Source of the DNA: Aegilops tauschii subsp. strangulata
Lineage: Eukaryota > Streptophyta > Magnoliopsida > Poales > Poaceae
Assembly: GCF_002575655.3 (NCBI RefSeq)
Contig: NC_053039.3
Location: 222,723,622 to 222,787,621 of the forward strand
Length of the DNA: 64,000 nucleotides
Reading direction: 5' to 3'
Made by a program: the position numbers and the translations under genes. Positions 1 to 9,149 of this stretch are shown here, piece by piece. The notes under the pieces were generated by a model that did not search any database, had not been told where the DNA came from, and worked only from the letters and a program-made list of their open reading frames with translations. Numbering within the stretch: position 1 is the stretch's first letter; every line of letters starts with the position of its first letter.

Positions 1-3000
1 AAGGGGGTCCCATAAATCACCCAACCGTGTAAGGAACGCAAACTCAAGGAACATAATCCCGGTATAACAGAAACTAGGGCGGCAAGAGTGGAACAAAACA
101 CCAGGCATAAGGCCGAGCCTTCCACCCTTTACCAAATATATATAGATGCATTAATTAAATAAGAGATATTGTGATATCCCAACATATCCATGTTCCAACA
201 TGGAACCAACTTCAACTTCACCTGCAACTAGCAACGCTATAAGAAGGGCTGAGCAAAAGCGGTAACTTAGCCAAACAACGGTTTGCTAGGAAAGGATGGT
301 TAGGGGCTGACATGGAAATATGGGAGGCATGATATAGCAAGTGATAGGTAGCGCAGCATGGCAATAGAGCGAATAACTAGCAAAGCAAAGATAGAAGTGA
401 TTTCGAGGGGTGGTCATCTTGCCTGCAAGGTTCTCAGAGTTGTCGAAAGCTTGATCCTCGTAAGCGTACTCAACAGGTTCCTCGTTCATGAACTCGTCTC
501 CCGGCTCTACCCAAGACAAGAACACAAGCAACGGAACCACAATCAATCACGAGAAATGCACAAGCAACATGATGCAAAACATGTATGATATGCAAGATAT
601 GGTATGCGATGCATATGCGTGCTCCGGAAGGAAAATGATGAACACGGCAGTAACTTGGCAAACCAAGCATGCCACTGGAAAGATGAGATGATTTCGGTCG
701 AAATCGATATAAAGATCACCGGAAACGGATGCACGGTTTGAAAATGGCAAGCAAAACAAGAATGACACGAATCTGCGATTAACAGCATGATAGCACTTAA
801 AATGCAACAAGTAACAATGCTACAACACCCGAACGTAGCAACAAAGCATATGGCAGTAATCTACAGGAGATGCTTGACAAAAGATGAACACTGAGCTACG
901 GCTAGTTCACAACATAACAAGCTCAAACAAGCATGGCAAAAGTGCAAAAGATAACAGGTTCACAGACTTGGTGAAATTACTGGACATGCCTGAAACAGCG
1001 TCAGGTAGCAATGTTCAGAGCACGAAATCAACATGCTACAGGAACTTAACATGGCAAAACAAGGCATAGCGGCGTTCTACTAAATGCATATGACAAAAGT
1101 CCCTTACTGACCATAAGAGAAAAGGGACCAGAAGATATGATGGCAAGCATGTAAACATAGCAAGTTTTGTTATCAGGTTTCAGACTTAGCAGAAAACAGA
1201 GCATGGCAGAAATAATAATATTAAGGCCTCTTTGTGAGCTTGATGCACTCAGTACAGAGCAATGCATGACAAATAAATCATACCTACAGCAATATGGCAT
1301 GTTTATGAAGCTAACCATGGCAAGAACAAAATCATAGCATGTATGGATCAACTACCACAAGCTTGGCAAAAATGAATATCATGTTAAGAATCTGCCGGAA
1401 ATATTTTATAGCAAAAGTAGAGTAAGATTGAGTCATGCTATGGCACTCCATAATTGCAAACAAGTGCAGGAATGGATCAACTAAAACTATATCTACAAAT
1501 CATCCTTAATGAACATCTCCAAAATATTCATGGATCTCTCTGTAGCATCAAGTTATATGGCAACAAAATAACAGCAGACAAAGACAGAATTTACCAAGTC
1601 CCTGAAATCAGAAACATTACGGGGCCTAGTTTGCATGCTTGTGCTAGTCACCACAGAGATCACAAAAATACATAGAATACACCACTGGAAATATGGCATG
1701 GCATACAAAAAAACACATGTAGAGCTCATGCCCATAAGATGCACAGATTAAATGATACAAAAATGACAAATCTCCAAGTTCTGCTAAGAACCAGCAGATA
1801 ACAGCAACTAGCACTCTTGCAACAGAGATTTGGGCATCAAGATGGCCTCTAATGAACATGGTGCAATTTAACAAAATGTAGAGCATCACGAGACGAACAA
1901 TTTGACATATTACACGCGCGAAACAGATGTATGCACAGTGAGTTATGCAATGATGAAAATGTGCACATATCGTAAAAATTCGAAGACTTAGGAATTTTGT
2001 GGGGCTCGGGAAAAGTCAACGTCGCTGTATACCAGATCCAGATCGAGGCCGGGTCGTTGCCGGCAACGGGAGAGGAGGAGGAGACGGCGGGGGAGGACGG
2101 CGGCCGGAGGGGGCGACGGCGCTCGCCGGCGACGAGGCGCGGGCGCGCGGCGGCGGCGGACCTCGGGAGGCGCGGGGCGGCGGAGGCGGGCTCGCGCGGG
2201 CACGCCGGCGATGGGCGAGGCGGCGGGCACGGCGGCGAGCGGCGAGGCGGCGCGGACGGCAGCGCCGGCGCCGGCGGGGCACGGCGGAGGCGGCGGGCGG
2301 CAGCTCGGGGCCCGGTCGCGCGCGGGCGGGCCGGCCTCGGGCCCGGCGGGCCGCGGTGGCGTGCCACGTGGCGGCGGCGGTGGAGGTGGACGCGTCCGGC
2401 TCCGCCCGGATGTGTCCGGCGGCGGAGAGGGAGCGGGTCTAGGGTTTATCTGAGAATGTTTTTCGGGAGGGTCACATATAAATAGGTAGAGGGAGCTAGG
2501 AGGCTCCAAATGAGGTGCGGTTTTCGCCCACACGATCGTGATCGAACGACCTACAGCATGGAAGAGAGTTTGGTGGGTTTTGGGCTGGTTTTTGAGGGGT
2601 TTTTTGCTGGAACACACAGAAGGCATCTGCGGTTACCCGGTTACCCGTTGGAGTACCAAACGACCTCCAAATGGAACGAAACTTGACCGGTGGCCTACCG
2701 GTGGTATACTAAGGCCACATGACAAGCCTCGGTCCATTCCGAAAATGTTTGACACCCGCTCACGAAAGGAAACAAAAGGGGTGCACAGGAGGAGATGGGA
2801 GCGCCGGATTGCAAAACGGACAACGGGGAAAATGCTCGGATGCATGAGACGAACACGTATGCAAATGCAATGCACATGATGACATGATATGAAATGCATG
2901 ACATGAACAAAATACAAAACGAAAGACAAAAACCCGACCACGGAGGGAATATCATAGCACATAGCCGAAAATGGCAAGAGTTGGAGTTACAAATGTGGAA

Positions 3001-3021
3001 AGTTACATCCGGGGTGTTACA
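1..3021 (-). mobile_element. Long Gypsy LTR, copy 1, cut by the window edge
   Basis: This is the same repeat as 22018-24990 (about 90% or more alike by eye, with small indels). It ends at 3021 with ...GGGGTGTTACA, so on the minus strand it begins TGTAACACCCC. By comparison with copy 2, about 797 bases of the LTR lie left of the window. On the minus strand a TATTTATA box near 2476-2484 is followed by AAACCCTAG near 2440 and then a very GC-rich tract (about 2040-2430), the usual look of a grass Gypsy promoter and leader. The long open frames in the GC-rich tract are compositional. It is a solo LTR or the end of an element extending left; the TSD cannot be tested here. Confidence 0.85.
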
Positions 3022-3696
3022 AAACCTCAGGAGGCTCTCGTGACGTGAGCCATGACGATCGACACCAGGCGGGCGCCAGCGCGCAGCGTCCTTGTTTCCT
3101 CTTTGGTGCTAAGGAAGCCAGCGCAGGCAAGGAGTACCGAAGCATCAGGCAAAGGTTGCTATATTGGTGCGACGAGACCAAGACCAGGAGGACGGCAAGA
3201 CGGAGGTCATCGTGGAGCCCAAGACGGCGTCACCACCTGAGCCTTTCGCAGGCGAAGACCACTTTTGTCAGGATAGCTTGTACTAGCTGTCCCCCTTCAA
3301 AATTGCTCGCCGTTGTTGGCTCCCTTCCCGCTCATTATTTGGGAAGAGGACCAGTGCCCCTATAAATAGGTCTAGCCACCACAGTAGTAGGGACAACTCG
3401 AACAGATCGAAAGCCAGCACTAGCAGAAGAACACCTCAACCTCAGGAGGTTGTTCTTCCCCTTGTACTGTTCATCATCAGCCCAAGAGGCAATCCACCAC
3501 CACCAAACTGGAGTAGGGTATTGCACCACAACGGTGGCCCGAACCAGTATAAATCCCTTGTCTTTCTGTGTTGCGAGTTCGTCGAGTTCGTCCGCGAGAT
3601 CTTAGCGAGCTAGGGCGTGGATCGGTAGGAGGGAAAGACTTCGCGCGCACCCCAGTGTTCGAACCTTAAGGGTTTGCCGGAACCCCACATCCGACA
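3022..3696 (+). mobile_element. 3' part of another LTR, interrupted by the long LTR
   Basis: The segment has an LTR-like order: a CCTATAAATAGG TATA box near 3359-3370, a leader, a CTTGTACTG stretch and a final ...CATCCGACA at 3696. No primer binding site follows, so it is a 3' or solo LTR rather than a 5' LTR. Its beginning would lie left of the inserted long LTR, outside the window. The family is not identified. Confidence 0.6.
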
Positions 3697-3697
3697 A

Positions 3698-4150
3698 TAA
3701 CAACCAAATATAGCCATTGAAAACTCGACAGATTCTCACTGCAACCAACCTAACAAGCAAATACAGATAAACAAGGCATATGCTTGAAAAGTGGACAGAT
3801 GCTCACTTCAACCAACCTAACAAGTAGATAAAGATAAACAAGGCATCTGCTTGATAACTGGAGAAATGCTAAAAAAAGCAAGCTAACAACCAAATACAGA
3901 TAAACAAGGCATCTGCTTGATAACTGGACAAATGCTATAAAAAAAGCAACCTAACAACCAAATACAGATAAACAAGGCATCTGCTTGATAACTAGACAAA
4001 TACTCACTGCAACCAAACTAAGAACCAAATACAGATAAACAAGGCATCTGCTCGATAACTGAAAAAATGCTCACTCAAACCAACCTAACAAGCAAATACA
4101 GATAAACAAGGCGTCTACTCACTATAAACAACCAAATATAGCCATTCGTG
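3698..4150. repeat. Tandem array, ~67 bp unit, about 6.5 copies
   Basis: The unit contains AAATACAGATAAACAAGGCA followed by TCTGCTTGATAACTGGACAA and AACCTAACAA(G/C)C. Copies start near 3760, 3827, 3893, 3960 and 4027, with diverged edge copies. The edge motif AACAACCAAATATAGCCATT occurs at both ends (about 3702 and 4126). The array lies just downstream of the minus-strand gene 4328-4981. Confidence 0.9.
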
Positions 4151-4327
4151 AAACTAAAGTGGACAATTCATACTTAAACATCACATGGACCTATTGAACA
4201 ATACATTTTTGCATAACTGAAATAATTAAATAGGGCACAGTTAAAGCACCGCACGGCAAATGCTACTACAACAAAGGGTACGAGTTGGCATGCTAGAAAA
4301 GGTAATATTTGCTGATAGAATGTTGCC

Positions 4328-4981
4328 TCACATTTCATGGACGGGATCCTTCCAGTTGGAAGAGCATAGACCCATGGTGCGCTCTCTGATGTCACAGATG
4401 GGCTGTTTCACCTTGGAAGAACCTTCGTGGGTGCCCTCCTCGTGGTCGTGGTCGATGAGATCTGACTTGGCAATTGAGGATCCCAAGCCGTCGTCGTAGA
4501 ACGTGTCCTCCAGAAGTGACAAAATGGGCTTGATGGCGTATAAAGCTCGCAAATCCCTGAACGCTTGGCAGAGGAGATCAGCGGCAGGGCCGTCAAAGAG
4601 ATCAACGGCGGTTGAACTAGAGGGGTTGGGGATGGACCACTTAACCTGTGACATGGCCCGCGTAAAGCCGTCGGTGTGGATGAGCTTGATGTCGTAGCCA
4701 GCTTTCCCGAGATACAGTAATACGCTAGCCCGCTGACATGAAGCCTTCGGAATGGCAACGTAGTCAATGTCTTCGCCAGCTTCCACAGTGACGTGTTGCT
4801 CCGGGATCGATAGGTCGGGGCGAACGGCGGCCACCTCGCCAACGTCCGCCAGAGAGGCCATAATAAACCTCTTCTTGGCCGAATGCTCGTCGGGCTCCTC
4901 GGGATACGTGGTCGAGCTTAGGCTACGACATTCTGGAGCAGGGGATGTGGATTTGGCAGGGAGGGTCACTGTAGGCCTCAT
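4328..4981 (-). CDS. Small intronless gene of unknown function (217 aa)
   Basis: The open frame runs 217 codons with no stop and a plausible start. A TATATAATA box on the minus strand at about 5039-5047 lies roughly 60 bases upstream of the ATG, with a pyrimidine-rich leader between. I do not recognise the family. The protein is soluble-looking with no signal peptide or membrane segment. A Ser/Pro-rich N-terminus (residues 1-30) is followed by a more ordered region with acidic patches and aromatic residues (about 60-170), then a His/Asp/Glu-rich tail including DHDHEEGTHEG near residue 185. It lies between tandem arrays (67 bp units downstream, 64-75 bp units upstream), the same setting as the two genes at 30290-31975. 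It may be a gene carried by a CACTA-like transposon, or a captured host fragment. No introns are evident. The function is unknown. Confidence 0.45.
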   Translation of the reverse strand: MRPTVTLPAKSTSPAPECRSLSSTTYPEEPDEHSAKKRFIMASLADVGEVAAVRPDLSIPEQHVTVEAGEDIDYVAIPKASCQRASVLLYLGKAGYDIKLIHTDGFTRAMSQVKWSIPNPSSSTAVDLFDGPAADLLCQAFRDLRALYAIKPILSLLEDTFYDDGLGSSIAKSDLIDHDHEEGTHEGSSKVKQPICDIRERTMGLCSSNWKDPVHEM

Positions 4982-5035
4982 CTAAAAACTCAGGGGAGTG
5001 CGGCGACGGTATGGGAATCGCTGGATAACCTGAAC

Positions 5036-5049
5036 TTTATTATATAAGT
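5036..5049 (-). promoter_or_regulatory. TATA box upstream of the gene 4328-4981
   Basis: The minus strand reads ACTTATATAATAAAG here, a good plant TATA box about 60 bases before the ATG at 4981. Position and spacing fit a promoter, but no transcript evidence can be seen. Confidence 0.45.
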
Positions 5050-5149
5050 TAGGAGGAATGGGCAGACCGGCAGGGTTGGCGCCGGCACTGGCGGCGGCCG
5101 CGAGCTAGGGTTCGAAGGGGGGTGGGGGCGGGTGGGGGACTGTGGAGGG

Positions 5150-5335
5150 GGGTGTTTGAGGATACGCCGCGGCTACTGAAAATTTTAGTAATGGTGGGTG
5201 GAGATGGTGGTGGACGAGGGAGGGCGACGGTTCAAATGCCTCGGCTGCTAAAATTTTACTATAAGGTCGGTGCTGGAGGAGTGTGGGCGACGGTTGAAGT
5301 ATGGCGGCTACTAAAATTTGGGTAAAGGAATTGAT
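5150..5335. repeat. Tandem array, 64-72 bp unit, 3 copies
   Basis: Three copies of a CGGCTACTAAAATTTT-type core start near 5168, 5241 and 5305, separated by GGTGG-rich spacers. The array lies directly upstream of the promoter of 4328-4981, where CACTA elements commonly have subterminal repeats. Confidence 0.7.
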
Positions 5336-5539
5336 GCGGGGCGGGAGTGCCCAAGATCGCGCACGGTCCAATAACAATATGCGTGTATGATAATAAGGAA
5401 AAGTGGCGTGGATCCGCCGATTTTTGCAACGCTCAAGGCGGGTAGTTTGTTCTTTATATTTCTAGCTAGCTGGTCTATTGCACACGGTTCATCCTAATTT
5501 CCAAATAAACTTACCCGCCTTTAGCTACCACAGGTGGTG

Positions 5540-5795
5540 GTTTTACAGCGCACTTGCATCGCGCACGGTTAAGCCAGTACCTCCACCCTTTGCTCGCGCT
5601 TGCGCGGTCGTGGTGATTTCAGCGCACTTGCATCGCACACGGTTGAGCCAGTAACTCCACCCTTTGGTCGCGCTTGCACGGTCGTGGTTATTTCAGCGCA
5701 CTTGCATCGCACACGGTTGAGCCAGTACCTCCACCTTAATTTGCTCGCGCTTGCACGGTCGTGGTGATTCACATCGCACTTGTATCGCACACGGT
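5540..5795. repeat. Tandem array, ~74-77 bp unit, 3 copies plus an edge
   Basis: Each unit reads TCGCACACGGTTGAGCCAGTA, then CTCCACC, then a CGCGCTTGCACGGTCGTGGT block, then CAGCGCACTTGCA. Copies begin near 5557, 5631 and 5705, and a fourth CGCACACGGTTTAG closes the array near 5787. The CGCACACGGTT core recurs at 32200-32800 and near 50000-50100, a link between the DNA-transposon-like segments. Confidence 0.8.
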
Positions 5796-5799
5796 TTAG

Positions 5800-6829
5800 A
5801 TATTATACCCCGTGTCCGTTGAGGATCATCAGAGTCTTTGCAGCAAAAAAATAACGTTAAGGAGGGTCAAAAGACAGCCATACCAGCATGTGGCCCAAAT
5901 ATATATGAGTGAAAAGGGTGGTATGTGGTGTTCAAAATTCCAATGCACAACTTTGACCCCGCGGGCCCACGGTTGGGCGCGTCATTGAAGATCGATGAGA
6001 GGGTCCAGAAGTCAAGAACCACCTGGAAGTGGCCAAATATATGTACGAATATTGGGGGTGTTTAAAAATTTAAATACACAATGCATAACTTTGGTGGCAC
6101 CTGCCTCGCAAACCCGAAAGCACCCTAACAACCACCTAGCTAGGATGTATATAATGACATAATTTCGTACCTAGCTAGGATGCTTGGCCCACCACCTCCC
6201 ACTTCGTGTCAGCGGGGCGGATGCACGTAATGATCGATACTTTGGTCATACATGCATGTCGACATGACCTACCATAAGACGATGAATCTTTCGTTTGGTC
6301 AAATGACAGTTGTTGTTGTCGATAAACCGCTTGGGCCAATAGATTGAACCATCATAAACATCGCACGAGAGGGACCACAAAACCAGCACCTCTTGCATGC
6401 GGCCCAAAATGATGTACGTTGGGAAGGGGTGATGTGTGTTTTCAATATAGAATAATGTACAATTTAGATGTGGTGCCTACCTCTCGATACAGACAACAAC
6501 CATGAAGGCAAAGTAGTTAAGGACGAGATACGTACGCAGGGTTTGATGTAGGTCGAACCCAGCAATCTGAGCATCTGGGAGGGAATCCTGACAACGCATG
6601 AGCTCGAGCTTTGGTTGACCGACATTTGACGGTGACCGGCCCTAACATGAACTAGGAGGAATCCATTCATGGCCAACACATATCCCTCATTATCGGTCAA
6701 AGGGATGATATATATACACTCGGGGAGCCCACAGATATCCGTGTCGTCACAAAAAACCGCACAAGGGAGACGTGGTCGATCAGAAGACCCCGTATACACT
6801 GCATGCGGCCAGAAAATATGTATGGGTAC
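5800..6829. other. Non-coding DNA with dispersed degenerate repeats (target of element A)
   Basis: No gene is supported. A motif of the form GCATG(T/C)GGCCCAAA, then TATGT, then GGTGTNTG, then AATGCACAACTTTG occurs near 5887, 6023 (diverged), 6394 and 6801. The fourth copy is split by element A and resumes at 26231. This is probably internal DNA of the CACTA-like element. Confidence 0.55.
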
Positions 6830-7347
6830 TGTCGTGGAATTGTCACGGCAGATGTCCTCGAGCTAGGACTTAGTCGTGGAGCCATCGCAGCTAGGAAGCT
6901 TAAAGGAGTTAAACGGGACAAGGAACACGGGGGTTATACTGGTTCGGCCCCTTACGGTGAAGGTAAAAGCCTACGTCCAGTTGAGGTGGTATTGATTATG
7001 GTTTCGATGACCAGGGAGCTTAATTACTATGCCTGGCTCTCGATGAGATCTTACTTGTCCCTAAACCGCCGCCGGGTCATCCCTTTATATAGAGAGGTTG
7101 ACGCCCAGCGGCCCTCAGAGTCCCGGCCGGCTCATAAGAGTGTCCGGCTCAGACTCTCAACTATTCTTGCCTTACACTACAAGTCTTGCCACACGGCGGT
7201 TTATCACTACGGGCCTTAAGCCATCTCCGGGTCTTAGGCCCATCATTGACCCGCCGTCTTCAAGCTCGGTGCTGGGCTTCGCGTGATGACCATTATGAGT
7301 AACCCGGCCCCTCCTGGCAGGTGACTCTTAGGGTTATATCCTCAACA
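6830..7347 (-). repeat. 3' LTR of element A
   Basis: 518 bp, the mate of 25708-26225. A CCTTTATATAGAG box lies near 7081-7093; because TATATA is palindromic it could serve either strand. On its internal side the minus-strand polypurine tract reads GAGAGGGGCCTAA just before TGTTGAGG. Confidence 0.95.
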
Positions 7348-7451
7348 TTAGGCCCCTCTCATAAGCCGCCATTGAGTATTAAACTGTAGACGTCTGCAGG
7401 CTTATAATTGAACTGGACATTTTTCTTTTGTCATAGGCTTCATCTTTCACA

Positions 7452-7546
7452 ATGCCTCCCAAAGCTCCCAAGGCACCCATCACGTGCAACTGGATGAGAT
7501 CCAATGTCACCGACGACACTCTAGCGGATTTCGTAAAGACGGGTTA
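7452..7546 (+). pseudogene. Antisense gene of element A: first 95 bases of coding exon 1
   Basis: The ATG at 7452 opens a frame starting MPPKAPKAPITCNW, matching the start of the copy in element B apart from three extra codons. It is cut after 95 bases by element B, whose target duplication GGTTA is 7542-7546. Coding resumes at 12496. Unlike the copy in B, only about 104 bases separate the LTR from this ATG: the TATA box, leader exon and most of the leader intron are missing. The gene is counted as broken because of the insertion and because of a 1-base deletion near 12653. Confidence 0.85.
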
Positions 7547-8065
7547 TGTCGTGGAATTGTCACGGCAGATGTCCTTGGGCTAGGACTTAGTCGTGGAGCC
7601 ATCGCAACTAGGAAGCTTGAAGGGGTTATGCGGGACAAGGAACACGGGGGTTTATACTGGTTCGGCCCCTTACGGTGAAGGTAAAAGCCTACGTCCAGTT
7701 TGAGGTGTTATTGATTAGGGTTACGATCACCAGGGAGCTAAACAGCTATGCCCGGCTCTCGGAGAGATCGTTGTCGCCCTTAAACCGCTGACGGGTCGTC
7801 CCTTTATATAGGGAGGCTGACGCCCAGCAGCCCTTAGAGTCCCGGCCGGCTCATAAGAGTGTCCGGCTCGAACTCTAAACAATACCTGCCTTACACTACA
7901 AGTTCTATTATAACAATAAAGATTGTACTACGAGCTTTAAGCCATCGCCAGGTCTCAGCCCATCTCTGGCCCATTATCTTGAAACTTAGCTCCGGGCTTC
8001 TGGCAATGACCCTTAGTGTAACCCGGCCCTCCTGGCGGGTGACTCCCAGGTCTATATCCTCAACA
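7547..8065 (-). repeat. 3' LTR of element B
   Basis: 519 bp, TGTCGTGG...CCTCAACA. The internal sequence next to it reads on the minus strand ...CTGGGGCCTAA, a short polypurine-like tract directly before the LTR. Confidence 0.95.
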
Positions 8066-8350
8066 TTAGGCCCCAGATTGACTTGAGCCGGCTCGTGTCA
8101 ATCTTCAGCTCTGCAGACAGAAAAAATCTCCGGCTTACCATTCATGTGAAGGTCATAACCCGGAGTGACGTCATCCCCTGGACTCCGGATAATCCGCCGT
8201 GACGTCATCCTCCATTAAGTCCGTTTTTTACTCCGCCAGATCCGCAACGGATCTTTGCTTTTACTGTCCTTCCGAGAGTCGAGGCGCCGTGAGGGGGAGA
8301 TAACCACGCCGTGGCCTCCTTGAATCCCGCGCCCACTTATGACTCGGCCT

Positions 8351-9132
8351 TATAAATAGGCCGGCCCAGCACTTTCTTCTCACACTCTCCATCTTCCTCC
8401 TCGTGCCATCGCTCCTCTGCTCGAGCTCCGTCACTGCCGCCGCCGTCGCGCCCCTGGTCTTCATCAACCCGGCCGCTGCATCACCCTGATTCAGACCAGA
8501 CTCACGGCGGCGACCTCCGCTCCTTCCAACTCCGGTAAGTCTTCTTCGCTCTGCCAGATAGATCTACTTGTAGGGTTCATCTTGTGTTCTTCGCGTTCTT
8601 CCCCATTGCCGCAAACCTCCGTACTTCTTATAGTCACCACACTTAGTTGATTTGTAACCTCGCCTAGAGTCAGTGCGGTAGATGTTTGAAATCCATTTCT
8701 TCTGCAAAGAACCTTCTTTTTACTGCATAAGAACTATGCTCCACCTCAAGAACTTCTCCTGCCTCTGTTTTTAGGTCTAGAAAATTTTCATTTCACCCGA
8801 CCATTTTGATCCAAAAAAGTTACTGCAATATGTGAAATCTGTTTTACCACACTTAGTAAAAACTGCAGCCCTTGAACCTTGGCAGCTTACACTTCCGACT
8901 TAAAGAATACACGCGCCAAAAAACTTTCCGGTTTAAAGAGAAACATGCTCTGTAAACTCTTCCGGCTTAACTGTAGTAAACCGTAGATGATCAACTTATC
9001 CTGAAAGCCCCGACGGCTTAGATAACCCATCGTATCAATATATATCATTAGTCCCCTTCATAAGCCGTCATTGTAGTTTGAATGATAAACTCCGGCTTGT
9101 AATTAACCCGGACACCTTTCTCTTTATCATAG
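8351..9132 (+). promoter_or_regulatory. Promoter, leader exon and leader intron of the antisense gene in element B
   Basis: A TATAAATAGG box at 8351-8360 is followed about 30 bases on by a pyrimidine-rich leader (TTCTTCTCACACTC...). A donor CCG/GTAAGT lies at 8535 and an acceptor TTTATCATAG ends at 9132, leaving 17 bases before the ATG at 9150. This is the layout of an ordinary plant RNA polymerase II gene with an intron in the 5' UTR, facing opposite to the retrotransposon. Element A lacks about 980 bases here: its sequence jumps from TTAGGCCCC next to the LTR to the equivalent of TTAGTCCCC at 9048. Confidence 0.7.
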
Positions 9133-9149
9133 AACCACCAACCGTCACC

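Noticed and set aside
470..1351. Cys/His-rich minus-strand frames between 286 and 1889, repeated at 22302-23911
   Set aside because: They lie inside the two long LTR copies, have frameshifts between copies and resemble no known protein.
1849..2626. Several long overlapping frames on both strands (up to 212 codons), Arg/Ala/Pro-rich
   Set aside because: They lie in a GC-rich part of the LTR where stops are rare in every frame. The residues are compositional and the equivalent frames in copy 2 (24039-24460) are not conserved.
3698..4150. CRISPR-like regular array
   Set aside because: The whole ~67 bp unit repeats without unique spacers, and the genome is a plant nuclear genome; it is an ordinary tandem repeat.
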